DNA of 64,000 bases, taken from Anoplopoma fimbria. Its lineage: Eukaryota > Chordata > Actinopteri > Perciformes > Anoplopomatidae. The notes under the pieces were generated by a model, which did not search any database, had not been told where the DNA came from, and worked only from the letters and a program-made list of their open reading frames with translations. The position numbers were made by a program, and so were the translations under genes. The stretch's first letter is position 1, and each line of letters opens with the position of its first letter. Where the stretch lies: assembly GCF_027596085.1 (NCBI RefSeq), contig NC_072472.1:21002680-21066679 (forward strand), read 5' to 3'. Shown here in pieces: positions 46,851-55,525 of this stretch.

Positions 46851-49119
46851 CTAAAATAAACTTGTCCATAGAAGACAAACAATGGTCACTTGTAGATCAA
46901 AGATTTCCTTGACCTGTCCAACCATCGCAACCTCATTCCTCTGTGGCTCTAAAACAGCATCACACTATTTCTTCATCTGAACCCATCAAAATGGACACTA
47001 GGGGACTTTGCTTTTGAATGGAAACATGTTTTTGTGCATTTGCTAAAACAACTGATGCTGTCATTTTTTGATAAATGGTAAATGGACTTGTACTTGTATA
47101 GCGCTGCTGATGATCACCCATTCGTACGCTGATGGCAACTTGTCTACTTTTGATCCATAAATATGCCTGACCAAATAAAGGCTTTTATCTCTAGCGTATT
47201 TATCTCCTGGCCTGTTTCAGTGTTAGAAGTACACATGTGGTTCTTTTCAGGGACTGTCCTTCTCATTTGCAAGAGCACCTTGAAGTGCAGTTTACTCACA
47301 CAAAGCCAGTCACATGTCACACTCACAACCTGTCATCAATTGGCATCAATGCAGTTTATCTGTGAAAACCTAAACTAATGAGGTGATTCATGTGTCTCAG
47401 TGTCTGCCTTAGTGTCAACCTAGTTTCATTAAATCGGATATGACACTTCAACGGCCTGTAAAGTGTAAGAAGAAAATAAATGAAATAAGTTAAGTTTATT
47501 TCCTTCACTTTGTAAATTTAGAATGTTTCTATTTCTGTATATTGCATCAAGATATGTTGCTATTATTAAAAACACATTTAATAACTAATATTTTTGTATT
47601 TCCATTTTTTTTGCAAAAGCATCACATACATTGCCATAAATATTCTTAGTTAAGGATAGAAATGGTTTACAAAGTTAGGTTGTGGACATGGCTTAAGAGA
47701 TGTTTCATGTTGTTACACACTCGGGCTGCAACCTCAAACCCCCAAACCTGCTCCTTCTTTCATCCTCTCCTGCCACATTTTCTCTGTTGCACTGACAGTA
47801 ATCTTCATGTCGTCATGTTAGCTGCTGTCCTGGTCAGGCAGGAGATGAGAGGAACACACACCGGTAAATCCTGTCTACTGCTCTGATGTGCCCCTTTCCA
47901 CAACTTTGATTGCCTAGCTGGGAATCACCTGAATATATGACGTTAAGAACATGGTAAAGTAATAACATAGCATTTTTATTGACTATATAAACCAGTTGCT
48001 GTCGTATCATTACAAAACAATGATCTACGGCCAGTTCATGAGAGCTTTATCCCCAAGCCTTTACTCAGAAAAGCCATTGATACAGAAGGGAACTTTTTCT
48101 TTTAACCTCTGAACAGTTGTGACTGAACAGACAAAGAAGAGGGCCCCATCAGTACGAGGTTTTTGTTTCCTTATGCTGAATTCTCACTGAGAAATATTTT
48201 CTGCACTCGCAGTGGAGCATCAACCAATTTCCCAGTTTTGGATTCCCAGTTTCCAGTGCTATTTAATGACATGGCTACATCAACAAGCCCTTGAGCAACT
48301 CTTCCACGGCAACTTGCCTAATATAGCTGACCACATTTGGCCCTTTTACAAATGGCTCTATTCTCAACTTAGCTGCAAGGAGCCAGATTGATAAAAAAAA
48401 AATGTGAATGCACCAAAAATGTGCTTACTTCAGACAAGAATACATAAGGTCTGGAGCCAGTCATGACTGATGTGATAGAGTTGAGATAAAAACAAGTTCA
48501 GGGACGGAATGCAAAATGATTGTTTTACAATGATGTCCTGGGTTTTGTTATGCAGGTGATGGTTGGTTGGGTTGTCCACCACTGTTGTCCAGACTGAAAT
48601 AATTAAACAGCTATTGGATGGATTGCCATAAAATAGACAGACATTCATGGTCCACAGAGCATGACTTTATTGATCCTTTGACCTTTTGTCCGATACTTAT
48701 GGTTTATGTCCAAATGTCTGCAAAACTAATGACATTCCCATCAACCTCAGCTGTACTTAGTGTTCATTGCTGAGGATCAAATGTTAGCATGCATCATGCT
48801 AAGATGGTGAACTTGGTACAACCATTATACCTGCTACATCAGTGCCATGGCATTGTCATTGTGAGCATGTTACAAAGCTGGAAGTAGCATTAACACCTTT
48901 CACAGTACAGTTTCAATGTCTATATTTGTCAAATGTGAAACAGACATGACATTTTTTTATTTATTATGTTAAACCAAATTATTTACAATTTAACACTCCT
49001 TTTTTCCATCTATAATGAACATAAATGAAACAAAATGAAACATTCTATTGTTTATGGCTATTATCAAAGGCCTCACAGGTAGCCGTCATGCACATGTGGA
49101 GGTGGGCAATGCGGCCCAG
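46851..49119. other. Noncoding DNA with one SINE fragment
   Basis: Apart from the SINE piece at 47072-47142 I see no gene or repeat family. The short minus frame at 48430-48648 lacks motifs. Confidence 0.4.
47072..47142 (-). mobile_element. SINE tail fragment
   Basis: TAAATGGTAAATGGACTTG and TACTTGTATAGCGCTGCTG are the reverse complement of the copy C-type tail. Confidence 0.65.
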
Positions 49120-49240
49120 GTTTTTACTTTTTACTTGTTTTGATCTTGTTTTTTTACTATGTCTCTTGTTTGCACTATCCTCTTTGCTGCTGTAATAAAG
49201 GATTATCTTATCTTATCTTATTTTATCTTATCTTATCTTA
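49120..49240 (+). mobile_element. LINE 3' end with (TTATC)n tail, copy 1
   Basis: TTTTACTATGTCTCTTG, TGCACTAT and GCTGCTGTAATAAAGG are followed by pentanucleotide TTATC repeats. It matches 52900-53014 but lacks the 29 bases between GCTGCTGTAA and TAAAGG. Terminal pentanucleotide tails are typical of fish L2-like LINEs. Confidence 0.75.
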
Positions 49241-49249
49241 ACCGGCAAA

Positions 49250-49460
49250 ATGCCATGTCCTGCCAGAGCTTCACTTCAGGAGGCCACTTCAGGACACCCC
49301 AGCAGTGTGCTGGGGTGTCCACTGGATATGGTGGAGGTGGTGGGAGACAGGAGGATGATGGCAAAGCTATCATCCCTGATGAACAACACCTCCCACCCCA
49401 TGCGAGACACCCTGGCTGCTCTGTGCAGCTCCTTCAGCCACCGGCTGCTTCACTGTAGCA
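49250..49460 (+). pseudogene. LINE ORF2 C-terminal fragment
   Basis: A plus frame (91 codons from 49250) includes N-N-T-S-H-P-M-R-D-T-L-A-A-L and C-S-S-F-S-H-R-L-L-H. This is the S-H-P-M/L...S-S-F-S...R-L-L pattern of L2/CR1-like ORF2 C-termini (family knowledge). It sits immediately after the (TTATC)n tail of another LINE end, so two insertions or a rearrangement meet here. It contains a 12-bp perfect hairpin at 49292-49320. Confidence 0.6.
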
Positions 49461-49732
49461 ATGTTTATATCTATCTTGTGGATAAAACCTTGCCTTGCTG
49501 TCGCCAGGATGATTGCTTACAATAGTGTTTATAGCTCCTATTCTAGCAACATTAAATGATACCACCAAACCATCTAATGGACAGGGCTGTTATTGTGGGG
49601 TTAATTAACTTCTCATGGTCAATACTGATAACCGATTATTTTACATTCTTGCATTTTAAAAATAAGTGGACATAACCTGTAGCTTATGCACACATTCTGG
49701 TAAGAAAGGCTAAAACGTAGTGAGCAAATATA

Positions 49733-51290
49733 CAGCGGGTAAAATAAGTATTGAACACGTCACCATTTTTCTCAGTAAATATATTTCTAAAGGTGGTATT
49801 GACATGAAATTTTCACCAGATGTCGGTAACAACCCAAGTAATCCATACATACAAAGAAACCCAAACAAATAAGTTCAGAAATTAAGTTATGTGTAATAAA
49901 ATGGAATGACACAGGGAAAAAGTATTGAACATGCTTACTGAAATTTATTTAATACTTCGTACAAAAGCCTTTGTTGGTAATGACAGCTTCAAGATGCCTC
50001 CTGTACGGAAAAACTAATCACATGCATTGCTCAGGTGTGATTTTGGCCCATTCTTCCACACAAATAGTCTTCAAATCTTGAAGGTTCCGTGGGCCTCTTC
50101 TATGAACTCTGATCTTTAGTTATTTCCATAGATTTTCTATTGGATTCAAGTCAGGTGATTGGCTGGGCCATTCTAGCAGCTTTATTTTCTTTCTCTGAAA
50201 TCAATTGAGAGTTTCCTTGGCTGTGTGTTTGGGATCGTTCTCTTGCTGAAATGTCCACCCTCGTTTCATCTTCATCATCCTGGTAGATGGCAGCAGATTT
50301 TTATCAAGAATGTCTCGGTACATTTTTCCATTCATCCTTCCTTCCTATGAAGTTTGCCAGTGCCATATGCTGAAAAACAGCCCCACACCATGATGTTCCC
50401 ACCTCCAAACTTCACTGTTGGTATGGTGTTTTTGGGGTGATGTGCAGTGCCATTTGACCTCCAAACATGGTGTGTATTATGGCATCCAAAGAGTTCACTT
50501 TTGGTCTCATCTGACCAGACTATATTCTCCCAGTATTTCACAGGCTTGTCTAAATGTTGTGCAGCAAACTTTAAACGAGCTTCAACATGCTTTTTCTTCA
50601 GCAATGGAGTCTTGCGTGGTGAGCGTGCATATAGGCCACGGCGGTTGAGTGCATTACTTATTGTTTTCTTTGAAACAATTGTACCTGCTAATTCCAGGTC
50701 TTTCTGAAGCTTTCCACATGTGGTCCTTGGCTCTTGGACAACTCTTCTGATAATTATTTTCACTCCTCTGTCAGAAATCTTGCGAGGAGCACCTGGTCGT
50801 GGCCGGTTTATGGTGAAATTTTGTTCTTTCCACTTCCGGATTATGGCCCCAAATCCTTCTGTAACCAATGCCGTCAGTATGTTTTGCAACAATAAGGTTG
50901 CGAAGGTCTGGAGAGAGCTTTTTGCTTTTACCCATCATGAGATGTTTCTTGTGTGACACCTTGGTAATGAGACACCTTTTTATAGGCCATCGGTTGGGAC
51001 TGAACCAGCTGATATTAATTTGCACTGACAAGCGGCAGGATTGCTTTCTAATTACTGATAGATTTCAGCTGGTGTCTTGGCTTTCCATGCCTTTTTGCAC
51101 CTCACTTTCTTCATGTTCAATACTTTTTCCCTGTGTCATTCCATTTTATTACACATAACTTAACTTAATTTCTTCTTATTTGTTTGGTTTTCTTTGTATG
51201 TATGGATTACTTGGGTTGTTACCGACATCTGGTGAACATTTCATGTCAATAGCACCTTTAGAAATATATTTACTGAGAAAATGTCGATGT
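49733..51290 (-). mobile_element. Tc1/mariner-like transposon with long inverted repeats, right tip missing
   Basis: The left end starts at a TA (49731-49732) with CAGCGGGTAAAATAAGTATTG. Inner sequence is mirrored on the right: CTAAAGGTGGTATTGACATG on the left pairs with CATGTCAATAGCACCTTTAG at 51242-51261, and GACACAGGGAAAAAGTATTG pairs with CAATACTTTTTCCCTGTGTC at about 51118. Inverted repeats are therefore close to 200 bp. The outermost 30 or more bases on the right are lost or unrecognisable. The element carries a broken minus-strand transposase and is immobile. Confidence 0.88.
50160..50935 (-). pseudogene. Tc1-like DD34E-type transposase, broken
   Basis: The cut-and-paste transposase would bind the inverted repeats and insert at TA. 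Its frame starts at 50935 (M-G-K-S-K-K-L-S) with the first helix-turn-helix. Around 50840-50860 part of the DNA-binding region is missing and the frame shifts. The main block (R-K-W-K-E-Q-N-F-T to G-K-L-H-R-K) has the first catalytic Asp in V-W-S-D-E-T. A second frameshift occurs near 50335. The next frame holds the second Asp in E-N-D-P-K-H-T and the Glu in L-N-P-I-E-N-L-W, but with in-frame stops, for example before F-Q-R-K-K-I. All three catalytic residues can be placed, yet the gene is dead. Confidence 0.9.
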
Positions 51291-51297
51291 CTTTCTC

Positions 51298-51964
51298 TCA
51301 TTTCCTCTTCTTGGTGGCTTGTGTGTTTGAGAAGACGAATGTAACCCAGTTAGGGGACAACAGGTCATCAGATTTGGCACCTACAATGATTGAAGATTTG
51401 TAGTCCAACAAGTAAAAACAGTTAAACATGTCTGTGAACTCTATTCAGTTGAAAATAGGTTCTAAAGGATTTGCAATCATTGCGTTGTAAGTTTATTTAT
51501 GTCTAACAGAACATCCCACGTCTCTAGCTAACGTTAGCTAACAGTTAGTGTAGCTCATCAAAACCACTGGAGTTGGTTGCATTGGTTTACGACAGCAGAT
51601 AATTTCAGAATAATAACTTATTGACATGATGTATCACTGAAGTACAGCACTTAACATATTCTATGTTTACTTGAGCTTACCTTTGATGAAGTGTACGCTG
51701 AAAATACATCTATACTTCTACGGCTGCCATGGTTCGCCCTCCTCCGGTAAAAAGGCACATGTCCTCTTTCAGGATTTTCTTTCTCGTACGGGACTCTGTA
51801 GATACACGGCCCAGGCTGGTCTCCCTTATCAATTTTGCATCTGATAGCACAACAACTATCTCGCAATTTTTACCAAACAACATAAATCACCCGCTGATCG
51901 TACGGGGCATATACTGGTCTCCCTTATCAATTTTGCATCTGATAGCACAACAACTATCTCGCAT
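51298..51964 (-). pseudogene. THAP-domain gene relic, two exons, first exon partly duplicated
   Basis: THAP domains are C2CH zinc-binding DNA-binding modules found in host factors and some transposases. The first exon begins with an ATG at 51964 (M-R-D-S-C-C-A-I-R-C-K). A 98-bp tandem duplication repeats this start, so the second copy begins with TTG at 51866 and continues into Y-R-V-P-Y-E-K and R-R-A-N-H-G-S-R-R. The exon ends at 51681 with an AAAG/GTAAGC donor. Exon 2 starts at 51380 after TTGTAG and reads G-A-K-S-D-D-L-L-S-P, the THAP C-terminal signature, with a stop at 51298-51300. The frame needed to join the exons (S-V-H-F-I-K-G) is shifted from the start frame, and the third Cys appears to be Phe. 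From the 51964 ATG, translation hits a TGA within the duplication. Dead. The Tc1-like element abuts exon 2. Confidence 0.72.
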
Positions 51965-51992
51965 TTTTACCAAACAACATAAATCACCCGCT
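51816..51992. repeat. 98-bp tandem duplication
   Basis: 51816-51895 and 51914-51992 both run CTGGTCTCCCTTATCAATTT to ATAAATCACCCGCT and differ by one A in the CAATTTTT/CATTTTT site. Each is followed or preceded by a CGTACGGG word. Confidence 0.95.
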
Positions 51993-52059
51993 TCGTAGGC
52001 TGGCAAGCAGCGGAGGACAGCAATGTTTTGCCCTCCAAGAAGGCATTCCTTTAAAGATG

Positions 52060-52071
52060 TGACGTCACGTG
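52060..52071. promoter_or_regulatory. Overlapping CRE and E-box
   Basis: TGACGTCA (52060-52067) overlaps CACGTG (52066-52071). Both are perfect palindromes, about 96 bases upstream of the THAP-relic ATG in its direction of transcription, so this may be a remnant of its promoter. The words alone do not prove function. Confidence 0.4.
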
Positions 52072-52104
52072 AAAACTATGGATATAGGCTTGTTACATGC
52101 ATAC

Positions 52105-52250
52105 TGTTTTTTCATTTCTGTTTTCACAGGAATTTAGGTTAGGCAACACAACCACTTAGCTAGATTTAGGAAAAGAACGTGTTTGACTTTAACTTCACGG
52201 ACCTTGTGACCATGTGACGAAGGACTCGCATTATCAGCGGATCAAGTGAA
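52105..52250 (-). repeat. R2 repeat fragment, minus orientation
   Basis: TTCACAGGAATTTAGGTTAG, GCAACACAACCACTTAGC and GATTTAGGAAAAGAACGTG are the reverse-complement R2 words. Confidence 0.5.
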
Positions 52251-52899
52251 TCACAGGGCTAACAATACTGATTACTCACTTTATTAATGACTGATGGGAC
52301 AATTCTAACTACTCAATAAAAGGGACAAAATAACAATAACAAGGCGTAGTGGCGGGGCCATATTCAGTTCTCCTAATACATCCATGAGGAGATGGCCTGT
52401 TTGCTTCCTGTTATATAATGACAATTGACATTGATTATTGAACCACAACAATGATCTTTCCCTGAACCTGAACAAATTGTGTTGTTGTTTAATTTGAAGG
52501 TCTTGACAGATGGTCAGAACATGCTAACAGATTAGCCATATTATCTAAACCTTTTTTTTTTATTTCACTGGTAGGGAGCAGGAAGCAGGACATTTTGCCA
52601 TTATTTCCTCTTCCAAGTAAGTTTATCTATCCTTGGAAGTTGTTTATAAGCTGTCTGATTGCCTGACTGCTTCTTGGTCCAAACTTTTTTTACCGATGTC
52701 ATCACATTCTTGGATCAACTAGAGCGATTATATTGGTGAATACAATAGTATCATTACCAAAGGTATAATGAATCAGAGTTATCCTTTAACACATGCAATA
52801 CAATACACTGTGCAATTATAGCTATAATATTTCAGTTATTGTGGATTTTTTACTGTTTTTTATTGCTTATTTATAATACTTGTTTTTTATTTCATTTTA
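52251..52899. other. Noncoding DNA, no gene seen
   Basis: AT-rich. Nothing recognised. Confidence 0.4.
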
Positions 52900-53014
52900 T
52901 TTTTATCTTGTCTTTCTTTTACTATGTCTCTTGTGTGCACTATACACTATGCTGCTGTAATCCTGCAAATTTCCCCGCTGCGGGACTAATAAAGGATTAT
53001 CTTATCTTATCTTA
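52900..53014 (+). mobile_element. LINE 3' end with (TTATC)n tail, copy 2
   Basis: TTTTACTATGTCTCTTGTG, GCTGCTGTAATCCTGC, AAATTTCCCCGCTGCGGGAC and TAATAAAGGATTATC lead into TTATC repeats. This copy retains the segment deleted from 49120-49240. Confidence 0.78.
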
Positions 53015-54089
53015 CCTGCACTTAAATAAAAAAGAAACAGTTACTATATGTACTCTATATTGCACCATCAACTGAGCTATGTGTGTGTATATGAGTCTCA
53101 TCTGTGTGTTTGTCTTGTCTTAAAGACATGTGCACAATCTGAATGGACGACTTGATAAAGACAGTCTGATAATGTGTCCTTCCACAATTGGAAGTCATAA
53201 TGAAACGGATGATATATGAAATAAATCTCGAAGGATCATGGAATGCAAGCTTTAACCTCGACTTAGTGAATGTGCTTCCTTCAACTATAGGTGGCATGCG
53301 CATTGTTTTTTATGGGCATTCACTTAACATACCGAGGTACTCTAATGCCAACTTTTGATGAAATGCTTCATAAAGAGTGTAGGACATGTGGGTGGTAGGT
53401 CTCAACTGATACAAGACACATTGTACGTATTACTCTACTGATTCCATTTGAGTGAAAGAGAAGACACAACTCTGGGGTGTCGACTGAGGTAAGTCCTGCT
53501 TTTATTTAGTGTCTTGACAAATGAAGCTCTAGTGTAGGTTCAGTCAGGAAGACAATACTCTCATATGCTTAGTCTTGTAGTTTATTTCTCATACATCTGT
53601 CATTCTCTCCTCACGCATGCTCACTCATGATTTCCTCGCTGTCATTGTTCGAGGCTGTCAATCATGATATCAGCTGTTTAGATCAGCGGGTCTACTCAAT
53701 CCAATAGCACAGCGACACAATTACATCGTTAGCCTATCATCTTGCTGCTGTCTCTTTTTAAATATGGTTGTCTCTCTACCTTCAGTACATTCATGCTGCT
53801 GCTACGCGCCCCTCCACCTCCCCATCTCCGCCAAATCTTCGCAGATTCATCAGCTTCATCAGCTTCATCAGCTCATCATTCTATCAGCCTCATCAGCCAC
53901 CACCACCACTACCAGTGTCAGGACACCCCTCGATAATAAATCTCCCTGTAGAGTCCAAGCGCCGAAGACTCTGTCAAGACTTTATCATTACATTTCATCT
54001 GTTAATAATAAACAATTATCTTTTCCTCATTTGAATGGTCTCTTCAATTGAAATTGCACTTACACCAGCGTAATTGTGCTTAACAACGA
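53015..54089. other. Unassigned DNA with (TTCATCAGC)3
   Basis: 53846-53872 is three perfect 9-bp units TTCATCAGC. The surrounding 53740-54050, rich in Ser/His/Pro-type codons in several frames, might be part of an LTR (AATAAA-like words at about 53933 and 54007). No terminal TG/CA pair could be defined, and no gene is supported. Confidence 0.35.
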
Positions 54090-54520
54090 GGCAACCTCCA
54101 GTTCTGAAAAGTCAACACATTCTCTCTCCCAAACCGTATAATACCTACGCTTGGTCAGTGGCCATAAGCTTCAAACTGTAATGCCCGTTGTCTCCCTCTA
54201 GTGTTTTGGACATGTCATGGACTATGTGTCAGTTTCCACTGGTTACATGCTTAAAGTCTTTTTAAATTAAACTTCTGTCTTCACAGGAAATTATGACATG
54301 GCAAAATAAAAACACTTAGGTTTGAGAAAAGCATGAAGCATGGTTGATGTTGACTTGACTGAGTAACAGCTCACATGGCTAGCACGTGACAAGCGCGTCT
54401 TGTGATTAACATAACTAAGGACTTATGTTTCAAAATATCAAAATATACATTTACTTTTGCATGGGACGAGGACAGAGGTCTCTTGGCTGAAAGTTCTGTG
54501 TTTGATTGACCCATCCACCA
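54090..54520. repeat. Degraded R1 and R2 repeat pieces
   Basis: GCAACCTCCAGTTCTGAAAAG at 54090 is the R1 start. CACAGGAAATTATGACATGGC and TTAGGTTTGAGAAAAGCATG around 54285-54345 resemble reverse-complement R2. Confidence 0.4.
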
Positions 54521-54593
54521 ACCCTTCCAACTTTCCTGTGTGGACCGTCTTGTTCTTTTTACTATGTCAGTTGCTTTGAGCGTCTAATAATAG

Positions 54594-54880
54594 TAAATGG
54601 TAAATGGACTGTACTTGTATAGCCCTTTTCTAATCTTCTGACCACTCAAAGCGCTTTTACACTACATATCATCATTCACCCATTCCCACCCATTCATACA
54701 CTGATGGGAGGGGCTACTAAGGTGCCACCTGCCCATCAGGACACTAGTTAACATTAATTCATATTCATACACCTCAGGAACAGCCTGCGGGAGCAATTTG
54801 GGTCTTGCCCAAGGACACATCGACATGGACTGCCGGAGCCAGGGATCGAACCCTGCTCTCCACTAAACCACAGTTTCCCC
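54594..54880 (-). mobile_element. tRNA-derived SINE, copy D
   Basis: Reverse complement of the copy C type: tail GGTAAATGGACTGTACTTG, body GGTCTTGCCCAAGGACACAT, B box GGGATCGAACC and A-box remnant near 54870. Full length but diverged. Confidence 0.82.
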
Positions 54881-55011
54881 TTACATAGTGACATGGTTGG
54901 GTTTAAATTGGAGTTGTTGGAAAGCGTGTGTCACCAGTGTCATACGCTGAGGGGCACTGTTCCAACTTGTGTGGGACCAAGTGTCGTTATTTGAGGAGTT
55001 ATAGAGTGGGA

Positions 55012-55525
55012 CACAGTTGGAAAAGTAATGCCAACACAGAAATGCCTTAAACTTTCATTCTCTCTAATGTCCATCAGGGGGCGACTCCTCTGGTTGTATA
55101 GAAGTCTATGAGAAAATGACTCTCTTTTGATTTATTCCCTCAGTAAACATTGTAAATGAGTTTATGGTCTCAATCTCTAGATTCAAGTCTTCTTCAATAC
55201 AGCATGATGTTCATTTAGTGAATTATGGTCCATTTAGAGTCAAATGGACTGTGCTTTAGGGCCGGGCTACCTTGTGATTGACAGGTCGCTACCACGGCGT
55301 TGTTCTGTCTGGGAGTTGTCCATGTTTTCATGTTAGAGCTTCAACCCTCCCTCAGTGTGTTTACACTTGAAAGTTAGTTGTAAAATTTCTTCAGTCTTCG
55401 ATTAACTCCACCCATAGAAAACTCAAGGCTTCAAAACTCAAGGCTTCAAAACCATTGTCCAGAAACCGTCACAGTGACTATGGTTGATGTCACAGTGACT
55501 ATGTCCACTTCTTATATACAGTCTA
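55012..55525 (+). repeat. R1 repeat, near full-length copy
   Basis: Contains CTAATGTCCATCAGGGGGCG, GTATAGAAGTCTATGAGAAA, CAATACAGCATGATGTTC, CTACCACGGCGTTGTTC and the end CTTCTTATATACAGTCTA. GGCTTCAAAACTCAA is locally doubled near 55425. Confidence 0.8.
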
